A stretch of DNA of 64,000 nucleotides from positions 2,170,001 through 2,234,000 of the forward strand of contig NZ_CP018139.1 in assembly GCF_001886615.1 (NCBI RefSeq), given 5' to 3'. Below, one piece after another: positions 17,525 through 27,110 of this stretch. This DNA is from Halomonas aestuarii. Lineage in GTDB: Bacteria; Pseudomonadota; Gammaproteobacteria; Pseudomonadales; Halomonadaceae. The position numbers and the translations under genes were made by a program. The notes under the pieces are model-generated. The model was given only the letters and a program-made list of their open reading frames with translations. It was not told the origin of the DNA and did not search any database. Each line of letters starts with the position of its first letter. Positions within the stretch are counted from its first letter, which is position 1.

Positions 17525-18847
17525 TTACAGGATATACCGCGACAGGTCCTCGTCCATCGCCAGCTCGCCGAGCTGGGAATCCACATAGGCCGCGTCGATC
17601 GACAGCGGGCTGCCGAAGTCACCGCCCAGGTAGGAGGCCTCCTCGAGCAGGCGCTCCATCACCGTGTGCAGGCGGCGGGCGCCGATGTTCTCGGTCCCCT
17701 CGTTGACCTTCCAGGCGATCTCGGCGATCCGCGCGATGCCGTCCTCGGTGAAGGCGACCTCGAGCCCCTCGGTAGCCAGCAGCGCCTGGTACTGCTTGGT
17801 CAGGGCGGCGGAGGGCTCGGTGAGGATGCGCTGGAAGTCGTCCGGTGTCAGAGCGTTGAGCTCGACGCGGATCGGCAGGCGGCCCTGCAGCTCGGGGATC
17901 AGGTCCGAGGGACGCGACAGGTGGAAGGCCCCGGAGGCGATGAACAGGATGTGGTCGGTCTTCACCATGCCGTACTTGGTGGAGACTGTGGAGCCCTCGA
18001 TCAGCGGCAGCAGGTCGCGCTGCACGCCTTCCCGGGACACCTCGCCGCCGCTGGACTGGCCGCTGCCCTTGGAGACCTTGTCGATCTCGTCGAGGAAGAC
18101 GATGCCGTTCTGCTCCACCGCCTCGATGGCCCGGCTCTTGATGTCGTCCTCGTTGACCAGCTTGCCGGCCTCCTCGTCGCGCAGCAGGCCGAAGGCGTCC
18201 TTCACCGTGACCCGGCGGGTCTCGCTCTTCTGCTTGCCCATGCCGGCGAACAGGTTCTGCAGCTGGCTGGTCATCTCCTCCATGCCCGGCGGGGTGGTGA
18301 TGTCCACGCCCGGGCCCTGGGGGGTGACCTCGATGTCGATCTCCTTGTCGTCGAGCTGCCCCTCGCGCAGCTTCTTGCGGAACAGCTGGCGGGTCGAGCT
18401 GTCCTGGCGCGGCTCGTTCTCCTGGCCGCGGGGCGGCGGCAGCAGGGCATCGAGGATGCGCTCCTCGGCGGCGTCCTCGGCGCGATGGCCGACCTCCGCC
18501 TTGGCCTGCTCGCGCACCAGCTTGATGGCCGCCTCGGTCAGGTCGCGGATGATCGACTCGACATCGCGGCCCACGTAGCCCACCTCGGTGAACTTGGTGG
18601 CCTCCACCTTGATGAAGGGGGCGCCGGCCAGCTTGGCCAGGCGGCGGGCGATCTCGGTCTTGCCCACGCCGGTGGGGCCGATCATCAGGATGTTCTTGGG
18701 CGTCACCTCGTGGCGCAGCTCGCCGTCGAGCTGCATGCGGCGCCAGCGGTTGCGCAGAGCCACGGCCACGGCGCGCTTGGCGTCCTGCTGGCCGACGATG
18801 TACTGGTCCAGGGCGTGGACGATCTCGCGGGGGGTCATCCGGGTCAT
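17525..18847 (-). CDS. hslU: ATP-dependent protease ATPase subunit HslU
   Basis: HslU is the AAA+ unfoldase of the HslUV protease. The protein is 440 aa. It begins [20 protein letters not shown], with Walker [20 protein letters not shown] near residue 60, the Walker B region [12 protein letters not shown], the [14 protein letters not shown] pore-loop segment, an inserted I-domain of charged residues, and the C-terminal LSRYIL tail that docks into HslV. Two bases separate it from hslV, so the two are cotranscribed. Confidence 0.98.
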   Translation of the reverse strand: MTRMTPREIVHALDQYIVGQQDAKRAVAVALRNRWRRMQLDGELRHEVTPKNILMIGPTGVGKTEIARRLAKLAGAPFIKVEATKFTEVGYVGRDVESIIRDLTEAAIKLVREQAKAEVGHRAEDAAEERILDALLPPPRGQENEPRQDSSTRQLFRKKLREGQLDDKEIDIEVTPQGPGVDITTPPGMEEMTSQLQNLFAGMGKQKSETRRVTVKDAFGLLRDEEAGKLVNEDDIKSRAIEAVEQNGIVFLDEIDKVSKGSGQSSGGEVSREGVQRDLLPLIEGSTVSTKYGMVKTDHILFIASGAFHLSRPSDLIPELQGRLPIRVELNALTPDDFQRILTEPSAALTKQYQALLATEGLEVAFTEDGIARIAEIAWKVNEGTENIGARRLHTVMERLLEEASYLGGDFGSPLSIDAAYVDSQLGELAMDEDLSRYIL

Positions 18848-18849
18848 GG

Positions 18850-19368
18850 TCAGAGCTCTTCCAGGGTGACGTTGTGGTTGGTGAACACGCAGATGTCGCC
18901 GGCGATGGCCAGGGACTTCTCGGTGATATCGCGGGCGGAGAGGTCGGTGTTATCCAGCAGGGCGCGGGCGGCGGAGAGGGCGTAGTTGCCGCCGGAGCCG
19001 ATGGCGATGATGCCGCGCTCGGGCTCCACCACGTCGCCGTTGCCGGTGATGATCAGCGAGGCGTCCTTGTTGGCCACGGCGAGCAGGGCCTCGAGGCGAC
19101 GCAGGGCCCGGTCGGTGCGCCAGTCCTTGGCCAGCTCCACGGCGGCCTTGACCAGGTTGCCCTGATACTTCTCGAGCTGCGCCTCGAAGCGCTCGAAGAG
19201 GGTGAAGGCGTCGGCGGTACCGCCGGCGAAGCCGGCCAGCACCTGGCCGTGGTAGAGACGACGCACCTTGCTGGCGTTGCCCTTCATCACGGTGTTGCCG
19301 AGCGAGACCTGGCCGTCACCGGCCAGCGCCACATGGTCACCGCGGCGCACGGAAACGATCGTGGTCAT
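18850..19368 (-). CDS. hslV: ATP-dependent protease peptidase subunit HslV
   Basis: HslV is the proteasome-like peptidase of the HslUV complex. The protein is 172 aa. It starts [20 protein letters not shown], so removal of Met exposes the catalytic N-terminal Thr. [15 protein letters not shown] and [14 protein letters not shown] are family blocks. An AAGGAG site lies 8 bp upstream of the ATG. A heat-shock sigma-32 promoter would be expected in the 145-bp gap upstream; I see only a poor match. Confidence 0.97.
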   Translation of the reverse strand: MTTIVSVRRGDHVALAGDGQVSLGNTVMKGNASKVRRLYHGQVLAGFAGGTADAFTLFERFEAQLEKYQGNLVKAAVELAKDWRTDRALRRLEALLAVANKDASLIITGNGDVVEPERGIIAIGSGGNYALSAARALLDNTDLSARDITEKSLAIAGDICVFTNHNVTLEEL

Positions 19369-19513
19369 GGAGGGGACTCCTTGGGGGAGGGAAAAGCTCC
19401 CGATGACTGGCGGCGCCCCGGGCAGGCCGGGACGCCGGGATGAACTCAGGAAGAGAAGTGCGGGCGGGGAGCGCGGAATTCAACCTGGCTCGTGCCCCCT
19501 CGGGTGGGGCGGG

Positions 19514-20230
19514 TCAGTTCTGCAGCTGGATCAGCAGCGGCTCGATGCCCTGGGTGGTCATCAGGTCCTGGGCGCGGTTGAGCTCGCGCCGGTCGCTGTA
19601 GGGCCCGACCTGGACGCGATGCCAGGTATCGCCGCCGCCGGCCTTGACCTCGCTGATCTTGGCGATCAGGCCGAAGTCCCGCAGTCGGCCGGCGAGCCGG
19701 TTGGCATCGCTGGCCTCGCGGAAGGAGGCGGCCTGCAGCATGAAACGGGTGTCGGCGTCCGACGAGGCCTGTTGGGGCGTTTCCTGCGTCCCCTTCTCGG
19801 CCTCCAGGTTGGCCGCGATCACCCGGGCGATGGGGTCGTCGCCGCCGGTCGGCTCGGCCGGTGCGGGGCGCTCCGGCGGAGTTGCCGTGGAGGCCGGCAC
19901 CTTGCCGCCCGGGGCGATCACCTCGGACTCCGGCAGCAGGGTGTAGAACTCGAAGGTCGGCATCGGCGGCGCCTCGGGCTCGTCGGACGGCTGGCCTTCC
20001 GCGGATGGCTGGCTGCGCTCCGGCTTGGTCAGCACCTTGGCCAGCGGCGAGTCGCTCCCCTCCTGCCAGGGAGCGACGCCCTGCTGGTGCTGGGCCAGCA
20101 GGAAGCCCGCCACCAGGCCGACCAGTCCCCACAGCCACCCCGGGATACCGCGGCGCGGCGGCGGTGCGGAACGACGGCGCGGGCTGCTGGTGGCGCCGCG
20201 CTTCTTCGCTGGTGGCTTCCGGGTGGCCAT
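19514..20230 (-). CDS. SPOR-domain membrane protein (FtsN-like)
   Basis: This 238-aa protein has a basic, Lys/Arg/Pro-rich cytoplasmic N-terminus (about 28 residues), one transmembrane helix (GWLWGLVGLVAGFLLAQ), a low-complexity Pro/Ser/Glu linker with a conserved TFEFYTLLPESEV patch, and a C-terminal SPOR domain (RFMLQAASFREASDANRLAG to LLIQLQN) of the kind that binds denuded septal peptidoglycan. The architecture and position between argS and hslVU match the Pseudomonas gene often annotated as FtsN. A cell-division role is likely but is not proven by sequence. Confidence 0.85.
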   Translation of the reverse strand: MATRKPPAKKRGATSSPRRRSAPPPRRGIPGWLWGLVGLVAGFLLAQHQQGVAPWQEGSDSPLAKVLTKPERSQPSAEGQPSDEPEAPPMPTFEFYTLLPESEVIAPGGKVPASTATPPERPAPAEPTGGDDPIARVIAANLEAEKGTQETPQQASSDADTRFMLQAASFREASDANRLAGRLRDFGLIAKISEVKAGGGDTWHRVQVGPYSDRRELNRAQDLMTTQGIEPLLIQLQN

Positions 20231-20233
20231 GGC

Positions 20234-21919
20234 TTACATCTCCTCGGGCGCGCCGACACCCATCAGGTCGAGGCCGTTGCGCAGCACCTGGCGGGTGGCC
20301 AGGCCCAGCGCCAAGCGGGCGTTGCGCTGGGCGTCGTCGTCGACCATCACCTTCACCGCGTTGTAGCAGGTATGGAAGTCGGCGGCGAGGTCGAGCAGGT
20401 ACTGGGCGATCTGCTGCGGCTCGTGAGCCTCGGCGGCATGCTGGACCACTTCCGGGTAGCGGGCCAGGCGGTTGAGCACCGCCTTCTCCTGGTCGCTGTC
20501 GAGCAGGGCGAGCTGCGACATGGCCAGGGCATGGTCGAAGGCCCGGTCCTCGGCCTCGGCCTTGCGCAGCATGCTGCAGACCCGGGCGTGGGCGTACTGC
20601 ACGTAGTAGACCGGATTGTCGTTGGACTGGGAGCGGGCCAGGTCGATGTCGAAGGTGAGCTGGGAGTCGGCGCGCCGGGCGGCCAGGAAGAAGCGGGTGG
20701 CGTCGCGACCCACCTCGTCGATCAGGTCGCGCACCGTGACGTAGCTGCCGGCACGCTTGGAGAGCTTCACCTCGACCCCGGAGCGGGTGACCATCACCAT
20801 CTGATGCAGCACGTAGTCGGGCCAGCCTGCCGGGATGCCGGCCTCCAGGGCCTGGAGCCCGGCGCGCACCCGGGTCACGGTGGAGTGGTGGTCGGCGCCC
20901 TGCTCGTTGATTACCGTCGCGAAGCCGCGCTCCCACTTGTCGAGGTGGTAGGCGACATCGGGCAGGAAGTAGGTGTACTGGCCGTCGCTCTTGCGCATCA
21001 CCCGGTCCTTGTCGTCGCCGAAGTCGGTGGTGCGCAGCCACAGGGCGCCGTCCTGCTCGTAGGTATGGCCCTTCTCGATCAGCCGCTTGACCGTGGCCTC
21101 GACCTTGCCCTGCTCGTAGAGCGAGGACTCAAGGAAATAGACGTCGAACTCGACGCCGAAGGCCTTGAGGTCAAGGTCCTGTTCGCGGCGCAGGTAGGCC
21201 ACGGCGAAGTCGCGGATGGCCTCGAGGTCGTCCGGGTCGCCCGCGGCCGTGACGTGGCGGTCGTCGGCGTGGACGGTCTCGCCGGCCAGGTAGGCGTTGG
21301 CCACGTCGATGATGTAGCCGCCGCGGTAGCCGTCCTCGGGCCAGCCCTCGTCGCCGGGGTCGATGCCCTGGACCCGGGCCTGGACCGACCGCGCCAGGTT
21401 GGTGATCTGGGCGCCGGCGTCGTTGTAGTAGAACTCGCGGGTCACGTCATGGCCGGTGGCCTCCAGCAGCCGGCAGATGCTGTCCCCGATCGCCGCCCCG
21501 CGGCCATGGCCGACGTGCAGCGGCCCGGTGGGGTTGGCGGAGACGAACTCCACCTGCACCTGCCGGCCCTGGCCGGTCAGGTTTCGGCCGAAGGCATCGC
21601 CGGCGTCGAGCACCTGGCGGACCACCTGGGCGGCGGCGTCGGTGGCGGCGAAGAAGTTGACGAAGCCGGGGCCCGCGATCTCCACCTTCTGCACGGCGTC
21701 ACTCTCCGGCAGTGCCGCGACCAGCGTCTCTGCCAGCTCGCGGGGCTTCCTTCCGGCCGGCTTCGCCAGCATCAGCGCGAGGTTGGTGGCGTAGTCGCCG
21801 TGAGCCTTGTCCCGGGTCGGCTCGACCTTGATGGCGGGGGCGAGGTCGGCGGGCAGGACGCCCTGCTGCCGGAGGTGGTCCAGGGCGCCCTCGAGCAGCG
21901 CGATGATGGTCTCTTTCAT
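20234..21919 (-). CDS. argS: Arginyl-tRNA synthetase
   Basis: ArgS is a class I synthetase charging tRNA-Arg. The protein is 561 aa. It has the ArgS N-terminal additional domain, then [19 protein letters not shown], containing the HVGH form of the HIGH signature near residue 130. The [15 protein letters not shown] block stands in for KMSKS, and the C-terminal DALR anticodon-binding domain is present. The SPOR gene begins 3 bp after its stop. Two tRNA-Arg(ACG) genes lie at 60 kb. Confidence 0.97.
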   Translation of the reverse strand: MKETIIALLEGALDHLRQQGVLPADLAPAIKVEPTRDKAHGDYATNLALMLAKPAGRKPRELAETLVAALPESDAVQKVEIAGPGFVNFFAATDAAAQVVRQVLDAGDAFGRNLTGQGRQVQVEFVSANPTGPLHVGHGRGAAIGDSICRLLEATGHDVTREFYYNDAGAQITNLARSVQARVQGIDPGDEGWPEDGYRGGYIIDVANAYLAGETVHADDRHVTAAGDPDDLEAIRDFAVAYLRREQDLDLKAFGVEFDVYFLESSLYEQGKVEATVKRLIEKGHTYEQDGALWLRTTDFGDDKDRVMRKSDGQYTYFLPDVAYHLDKWERGFATVINEQGADHHSTVTRVRAGLQALEAGIPAGWPDYVLHQMVMVTRSGVEVKLSKRAGSYVTVRDLIDEVGRDATRFFLAARRADSQLTFDIDLARSQSNDNPVYYVQYAHARVCSMLRKAEAEDRAFDHALAMSQLALLDSDQEKAVLNRLARYPEVVQHAAEAHEPQQIAQYLLDLAADFHTCYNAVKVMVDDDAQRNARLALGLATRQVLRNGLDLMGVGAPEEM

Positions 21920-22019
21920 GGATGTTCCGGTGTCCTGTTGCGTGGGCGGTGCGGGCGACCGCCGGGCGAGTCTGGGGCGCCATTATCGGCAATCGGCGCC
22001 GGGCTTTAAAGGTGTGGCA

Positions 22020-24263
22020 TCAGGCCAGGGTCTGCGGGTCGATGTCCAGCGACCATCTCACCCGTCGGGCCTCGGGGCGGCCCTCCAGCCAGGCGATCAG
22101 CCAGGCCCCGGCCTCGTGGAGTCGGCTGCGGCGGTCGGCGGCCAGCATCAGCTGCAGGTGGTAGCGGTTCTGGCGCCGCTCCATGGGGGCCGGGACCGGC
22201 CCGAGACAGTCCACCTCCAGGTCCCGCTCGCCGAGCCAGTCTCGCAGGGCCTGGGATGCCAGGCGGCCCAGTTCGGCCACCGCCTCCTCGCGGGGCGCCT
22301 CCAACCGCAGCAGGGCCAGGAAGCGGAAGGGCGGCAGGCGGGCCGCGCGGCGCTCCTCCAGCAGCTGCTCGGCCAGGGCATCGTAGCCGCTGTCGGCCAG
22401 CAGGCGCAGGTGCGGGTCATCGGTGTGCAGCGTCTGCACCAGCACCCGGCCGGGATGGGCGGCGCGGCCGGCTCGCCCGGCCACCTGCTCGAGCAGCTGG
22501 GCACTGTGCTCCATGGCACGGAAGTCACTGGCATAGAGGCCGGCGTCGGCGTTGATCACCACCACCAGGGTGACGTGGGGCAGGTGGTGGCCCTTGGCCA
22601 GCATCTGGGTGCCCACCAGCAGGCAGGGGTCGCCACGGCGGACCTCGGCCAGCACCTGCTCCAGGGCGTCGCGGCGCCGTGTGCTGTCGCGGTCGATGCG
22701 ATGGACGGGCGTCTCGGGGAAGAGGCTCGCCAGGGTCTCCTCGGTGCGCTCGGTGCCGCTGCCCAGCGGGCGCAGGTCGATGCTGCCGCACTCCGGGCAG
22801 GCATCGGGCAGGGCGCGGCGGCGGTCGCAGTGGTGGCAGGCCAGCAGCGGCGGCTGGCGGTGCAGGGTCATGCGGGCGTCGCAGTGGTCGCACTCGGCCA
22901 GCCAGCCGCAGGCGTGGCAGGCCAGGGTGGGGGCGAAGCCGCGTCGGTTGATGAAGACCAGCACCTGGTGGCCGGCGGCCAGCGTCTCGCGGATCGTCTC
23001 GATCACCGGCGGAATCAGGCCGCCCTGGCGGTGGCGGCCGCGCAGGTCGACGAGCTCGAGGCGTGCCGGGGCATGGCGACTGGCGCGGCGGGTCAGGTGC
23101 AGGTGGCGGTAGTCGCCCTTCAGGGCGCGCTGGAGGCTCTCCAGCGACGGAGTGGCGCTGCCCAGCAGCAGCGGGATGCGGTGGCGGTGGGCGCGGGCCA
23201 CGGCGAGGTCGCGGGCGTGGTAGCGCAGCCCGTCCTGCTGCTTGAAGGAGCCGTCATGCTCCTCGTCGACGATGATCACCCCGGGACGGGCCAGGGGGGT
23301 GAAGATCGCCGAGCGGGTCCCGATGACGATGGGGGCCCGGCCGCTGGCGGCCGCCTCCCAGGCGTCGAGACGCTCGTGGTCGGTGAGCCCGGAGTGCAAC
23401 GCCACCACCGGCACCCGGAAGCGGCTGCGGAAGCGGGCCAGGGTCTGGGGGGTCAGGCCGATCTCGGGGACCAGCACCAGGGCCTGGCGGTGGCGGGCGA
23501 TGACCGCCTCGATGAGCTGCAGGTAGACCTCGGTCTTGCCGCTGCCGGTGACCCCGTGGAGCAGACAGGGATGGAAGTCTTCGAGCCGTTCGTGCAGCGT
23601 GCCGAGCACCGCGGCCTGCTCGCGGTTGAGGGGCAGGGCGGGCTCTGCCAGCAAGGAATCGCCCTCGTCCGTGGACGTGGCGGCGAGCGGTTCCTCGTGG
23701 CGCTCGACCAGGCCCTTGTCGACCAGCGCGCGCAGCTGCTCGCGGGTGAACGACTGGGCGAGGACCGCCTGGCTGACCAGGCCGTGGGGGTGCTGGCGCA
23801 GCATGGCCAGCAGCTCGGCCTGGCGGGGCGCCCGGCTGAGGCCCGGCGGGGCATCCTGCCGGCCGGCCTCGGTCACGCACCAGCGCTCCCGGGTGCGGGC
23901 CTCCAGGGCGCGCCCCTGGCGCAGCAGCACGGGCATGGCCTGGTGCAGGGTGTCGCCGAGGGCGTGCTGGTAGTAGCGCGCCGTGAAGCGGCACAGCCAG
24001 AGCCAGTCCGCCGGCAGCGGCGCCTCGTCGAGGCAGGCGTCCACCGGCTTGAGGCCCGAGAGCGGCAGCTCGCTGGCGTCGCGGCACTCCGCCACCACGC
24101 CGACGACCTGGCGGCGGCCGAAGGGCACCTGCACCCGCAGCCCCGGCTGCCAGCCGCCGGGGGGCGTCTCGCGGCAGGGGCGATAGTCGAAAAGGCGCCG
24201 CAGCGGCGACGGCACGGCGACGCCCAGCACGCGGGGCACGGGCGGGTGGGGGGAATCGGGCAA
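22020..24263 (-). CDS. priA: Primosomal replication helicase PriA
   Basis: PriA reloads the replisome at collapsed forks. The protein has the N-terminal DNA-binding domain ([16 protein letters not shown]), Walker [15 protein letters not shown], the DEEH box [15 protein letters not shown], a zinc-binding insertion with four CxxC pairs (ACHACG, CDHCD, CHHCD, CPECG) and a C-terminal helicase domain with QMLAKGH and GRAGRA. I chose the TTG at 24263 (747 aa), which follows CGGAGG by 4 bp; a GTG at 24239 is the alternative. The ATG-initiated frame to 24314 would overlap the rpmE promoter. It diverges from rpmE. Confidence 0.94.
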   Translation of the reverse strand: MPDSPHPPVPRVLGVAVPSPLRRLFDYRPCRETPPGGWQPGLRVQVPFGRRQVVGVVAECRDASELPLSGLKPVDACLDEAPLPADWLWLCRFTARYYQHALGDTLHQAMPVLLRQGRALEARTRERWCVTEAGRQDAPPGLSRAPRQAELLAMLRQHPHGLVSQAVLAQSFTREQLRALVDKGLVERHEEPLAATSTDEGDSLLAEPALPLNREQAAVLGTLHERLEDFHPCLLHGVTGSGKTEVYLQLIEAVIARHRQALVLVPEIGLTPQTLARFRSRFRVPVVALHSGLTDHERLDAWEAAASGRAPIVIGTRSAIFTPLARPGVIIVDEEHDGSFKQQDGLRYHARDLAVARAHRHRIPLLLGSATPSLESLQRALKGDYRHLHLTRRASRHAPARLELVDLRGRHRQGGLIPPVIETIRETLAAGHQVLVFINRRGFAPTLACHACGWLAECDHCDARMTLHRQPPLLACHHCDRRRALPDACPECGSIDLRPLGSGTERTEETLASLFPETPVHRIDRDSTRRRDALEQVLAEVRRGDPCLLVGTQMLAKGHHLPHVTLVVVINADAGLYASDFRAMEHSAQLLEQVAGRAGRAAHPGRVLVQTLHTDDPHLRLLADSGYDALAEQLLEERRAARLPPFRFLALLRLEAPREEAVAELGRLASQALRDWLGERDLEVDCLGPVPAPMERRQNRYHLQLMLAADRRSRLHEAGAWLIAWLEGRPEARRVRWSLDIDPQTLA

Positions 24264-24292
24264 TTGGCCTCCGGCGTCGGCTCTGCTAGAAT
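24264..24292 (+). promoter_or_regulatory. Sigma-70 promoter for rpmE
   Basis: TTGGCC (24264-24269), 17 bp, TAGAAT (24287-24292) gives a transcript starting near 24299 and a leader of about 113 nt before rpmE. In E. coli the rpmE leader is the site where L31 represses its own synthesis, so a structured leader here is plausible. The -35 abuts the proposed priA start codon on the other strand. Confidence 0.6.
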
Positions 24293-24411
24293 GCTCCGCC
24301 GCTGCGGACACCACTGGGTGCCTGGCGGCAACCGGTTCGCATGTACAGACAACCCGTATGCGGTGCCTGGCAGAAGATCAGGTGGCGGCATACAGCTTCG
24401 TGAGGCTCAAG

Positions 24412-24624
24412 ATGAAACAAGGTATCCACCCGGATTACAAGACGGTCAGCGTGACCTGCTCCTGCGGCGCCACCTTCGAGGTCGGCTCCACCTCGGGCCA
24501 TGACTTCTCCCTGGACGTCTGCTCGCAGTGCCATCCCTTCTATACCGGCAAGCAGAAGCAGGCGACCACCGGCGGTCGCGTCGAGCGCTTCAACAAGCGC
24601 TTCGGTGCTGCCATCAAGCGCTGA
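24412..24624 (+). CDS. rpmE: 50S ribosomal protein L31 (zinc-binding type)
   Basis: This 70-aa protein, [20 protein letters not shown] at the start, is L31 with four cysteines (Cys16, Cys18 in TCSCGA and Cys37, Cys40 in CSQC), the zinc-containing C+ form, as opposed to the zinc-free paralogue made in zinc limitation. The ATG at 24412 is preceded by GTGAGG at a good distance; an earlier in-frame ATG adds 18 unrelated residues. It is a single-gene unit with its own promoter and terminator. Confidence 0.98.
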   Translation: MKQGIHPDYKTVSVTCSCGATFEVGSTSGHDFSLDVCSQCHPFYTGKQKQATTGGRVERFNKRFGAAIKR

Positions 24625-24648
24625 GCCGACCGGCACACCGCATCGTCG

Positions 24649-24678
24649 AGAAACCCGCCCACCGAGGCGGGTTTCTTT
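24649..24678 (+). terminator. Terminator after rpmE
   Basis: AGAAACCCGCC (24649-24659) pairs with GGCGGGTTTCT (24666-24676), a perfect 11-bp stem that runs into TTTAT. It lies 24 bp after the rpmE stop. Confidence 0.85.
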
Positions 24679-24733
24679 ATGCTCGGCCGCCGGAGCTCCT
24701 GTTGAACCGACGGCCACGAGGATAAGCAAAGCG

Positions 24734-24758
24734 TTATGGCTGACGGGATCAGCCATAA
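24734..24758. promoter_or_regulatory. 25-bp palindrome upstream of maeB
   Basis: TTATGGCTGA (24734-24743) and TCAGCCATAA (24749-24758) are perfect inverted arms with a 5-bp centre, lying 126 bp before maeB in the otherwise gene-free 260-bp rpmE-maeB gap. It could be an operator for the malic enzyme gene or an RNA hairpin; it has no following T run. Confidence 0.4.
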
Positions 24759-24884
24759 GTGACGGCAAATGAGCGGCAACGTCTTCAAACGAGCGTACAA
24801 CAGGGGAGATGTCTGGCGAGTTGAGCGCGACGGGGTTTTTGTATACGCTGGCTGACCTCCCACAGTTCACCGGATTCCCTCAGC

Positions 24885-26156
24885 ATGATTGACGCGAAGA
24901 AGCAGGCGGCGCTGGACTACCACGCGAAACCTTTCCCCGGAAAGCTCTCGGTGGAGCTCACCAAGCCCACCGCCAGCGCCCGGGACCTGTCCCTGGCCTA
25001 CAGCCCCGGCGTGGCGGAGCCGGTTCGCGAGATTGCCAATGACCCGGAAAACGCCTACCTCTACACCGGCAAGGGCAACCTGGTGGCGGTGATCTCCGAC
25101 GGCAGTGCCATCCTGGGCCTCGGCAACCTCGGGCCCCTGGCGAGCAAGCCCGTGATGGAGGGCAAGGGCGTGCTGTTCAAGCGCTTCGCCGGCATCAACT
25201 CGGTGGACATCGAGGTCAATGCCGAGAGCCCGCAGGCCTTCATCGATACCGTGGCGCGCATCGCCGACACCTGGGGGGGCATCAACCTCGAGGACATCAA
25301 GGCGCCCGAGTGCTTCGAGATCGAGCAGGCACTGGTCGAGCAGTGCAGTATCCCGGTCTTCCATGACGACCAGCACGGCACCGCCATCGTCACGGCCGCG
25401 GGCATGCTCAATGCCCTGGACATCGCCGGCAAGTCGCTGGACAGCGCCCGCATCGTTTGCCTCGGCGCCGGTGCGGCGGCCATAGCCTGCATGAAGTTGC
25501 TGGTCTCCTGTGGCGCCCATCCCGAGAACATCGTGATGCTCGACCGCAAGGGGGTGATCCACAGCGGTCGCGAGGACCTGAACCAGTACAAGGCGATGTT
25601 CGCCGTGGAGACCGACAAGCGGACCCTGGCGGATGCCATCGAGGGCGCCGACGTCTTCGTGGGGCTCTCCGGTCCGGGGCTGATGAGTGCCGACCATATC
25701 CGCAGCATGGCCCCCAATCCCGTGGTCTTCGCCTGCACCAATCCGGATCCGGAGATCCACCCGGACCTGGCCCGTGAGACCCGTCCGGACGTGATCATGG
25801 CCACCGGCCGCTCCGACTATCCCAACCAGGTCAATAACGTGCTGGGCTTCCCCTTCATCTTCCGCGGCGCCCTCGATGTGCGCGCCACCCGCATCAACGA
25901 GGAGATGAAGGTGGCCGCCGTCCATGCGCTGAAGGACCTGGCCCGTGAGCCGGTGCCCCGCGAGGTGCTGGAGGCCTACGAGATGGACGAGATGACCTTC
26001 GGGCCGAACTACATCATCCCCACGCCGGTGGACATCCGCCTGCTGGAGCGGGTCCCGGCGGCCGTGGCCCAGGCGGCGGTGGACTCCGGGGTGGCGCGCA
26101 AGCCCTATCCCTCCCACTATCCGCTGATGTCCGTGGAGGACGTCTACGGGGGCTGA
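24885..26156 (+). CDS. maeB: Malic enzyme (oxaloacetate-decarboxylating malate dehydrogenase)
   Basis: This enzyme decarboxylates malate to pyruvate, probably with NADP. At 423 aa it has the malic-enzyme catalytic half (LAYSPGVAEPVREI, GVLFKRFAGINSVDIEV) and the Rossmann half (FHDDQHGTAIVTAAG, VCLGAGAAAIACMKLL, CTNPDPEIHPD). The phosphotransacetylase-like C-terminal domain of E. coli MaeB is absent, so it is the short form, as in the Pseudomonas PA5046-type gene at the same place. NADP preference is inferred from family, not from a residue I can verify. A -10-like TATACG lies at about 24841, but I cannot pair it with a good -35. Confidence 0.93.
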   Translation: MIDAKKQAALDYHAKPFPGKLSVELTKPTASARDLSLAYSPGVAEPVREIANDPENAYLYTGKGNLVAVISDGSAILGLGNLGPLASKPVMEGKGVLFKRFAGINSVDIEVNAESPQAFIDTVARIADTWGGINLEDIKAPECFEIEQALVEQCSIPVFHDDQHGTAIVTAAGMLNALDIAGKSLDSARIVCLGAGAAAIACMKLLVSCGAHPENIVMLDRKGVIHSGREDLNQYKAMFAVETDKRTLADAIEGADVFVGLSGPGLMSADHIRSMAPNPVVFACTNPDPEIHPDLARETRPDVIMATGRSDYPNQVNNVLGFPFIFRGALDVRATRINEEMKVAAVHALKDLAREPVPREVLEAYEMDEMTFGPNYIIPTPVDIRLLERVPAAVAQAAVDSGVARKPYPSHYPLMSVEDVYGG

Positions 26157-26182
26157 CCCCCGGAGACCCTGCACGCTGCATG

Positions 26183-26215
26183 ACGACGCCGGCCCTCGGG
26201 CCGGCGTCGTTGTCT
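26183..26215. terminator. Hairpin terminator between maeB and the DUF481 gene
   Basis: ACGACGCCGGCC (26183-26194) pairs with GGCCGGCGTCGT (26199-26210) over a 4-nt loop. It is followed by TGTCTG on the right. The U tract is weak, but the position between convergent genes fits. Confidence 0.6.
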
Positions 26216-26239
26216 GTGCCCACTAGGGGCGTGGTGGGG

Positions 26240-27004
26240 CTACCAGTTGTAGAGCAGGGAGGCCGACGTGGTGTGGTCGGTGCGGGCCTCGGCTTCCTCC
26301 GGCGGACGCGAGGTGTCCTTGATCTCGTGGGAAAGCTTCAGGGCCAGGTGCGCGTTGAGCCGGGCGGTGAGCGATGTCAGCGAGCGCGAGGTGGTGTTGT
26401 CGTCGGTGGCTTCCACCGAGAGCTCCTGCTCCAGGCTGGCGGTCTCCGAGAAGGTCCATTCGTAGGCCAGTGCCCCGTAGGCGACGCCCAGGGAGGCGTC
26501 CTCCTTGCCCTCGATGCGGTCGAAACGGTAGCCCGGCCCCGCCTCCAGGGAGAGGCGGTGATGCTCATTGTCGAGCAGGTCGCGGCCATAGCCGCCGATG
26601 GTGGTGAACTGCTGGTCGTAGCCGCTGAAGCGATCCCGGTCCCAGCGGGCGAAGCCGAACACGTAGTGGGGGCCCTCGAGATCATAGCGCTCACGGCCGG
26701 CCACCAGGTACTGCTCGGCGCTGGTGTCCCCGTCGCGCGAGACGTTGCGCACCTCGCCGCGCAGGGTGTGGGTCCAGTCACCCGTCAGCCAGGTGAGCCG
26801 GCCCTTGGCGATCAGAGTCTGGCTGTCGGTGTTGCCGGACAGGTTGGTGTAACCCAACTCGGCGCTGCCGCTTAGGCCCTCGCGGTGCTCCTCGGGGGGC
26901 GGCGGCGCGTAGAAGGGGCTGGCCTGAGCGCTCCCGGCGATCGTCAGCAGGCCCATGAGGGCCGTCCATCGCGGCATGGCCAGTCGTGTCGATGCATGCG
27001 GCAT
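26240..27004 (-). CDS. DUF481 family (YdiY-like) outer membrane beta-barrel protein
   Basis: This 254-aa protein has a signal peptide (MPRWTALMGLLTIAGSAQA, cleaved before SPFYA) and a long run of alternating-residue beta strands such as SGSAELGYTNLSGNTDSQTL and LTWLTGDWTHTLRGEV, ending in the barrel-type C-terminal aromatic SASLLYNW. The family, often called salt-induced outer membrane protein, is common in halophilic and marine gammaproteobacteria; its transport role is unknown. The ATG at 27004 has a modest GGGAAG site; the ATG nine codons later gives a more compact signal peptide and is possible. Confidence 0.85.
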   Translation of the reverse strand: MPHASTRLAMPRWTALMGLLTIAGSAQASPFYAPPPPEEHREGLSGSAELGYTNLSGNTDSQTLIAKGRLTWLTGDWTHTLRGEVRNVSRDGDTSAEQYLVAGRERYDLEGPHYVFGFARWDRDRFSGYDQQFTTIGGYGRDLLDNEHHRLSLEAGPGYRFDRIEGKEDASLGVAYGALAYEWTFSETASLEQELSVEATDDNTTSRSLTSLTARLNAHLALKLSHEIKDTSRPPEEAEARTDHTTSASLLYNW

Positions 27005-27110
27005 GGTGGGTCTTCCCGGTGTGCCGTCGTTCGGAATCTGCCCGAGCGGCGCTCGAGAGGGTGAAGGGGGGGCGGCTTCCCTGCTGCCCGGCGCGCGTGT
27101 CGGCGTCTGC

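Noticed and set aside
19369..19513. A sigma-32 promoter for hslVU
   Set aside because: The closest match (TTGAA, about 9 bp, CCCCGCCC) has the wrong spacing and a poor -10, so I did not list it.
19268..24503. Two rightward open frames of about 900 codons each opposite argS, the SPOR gene and priA
   Set aside because: They lie antisense to three identified genes and show no family motif.
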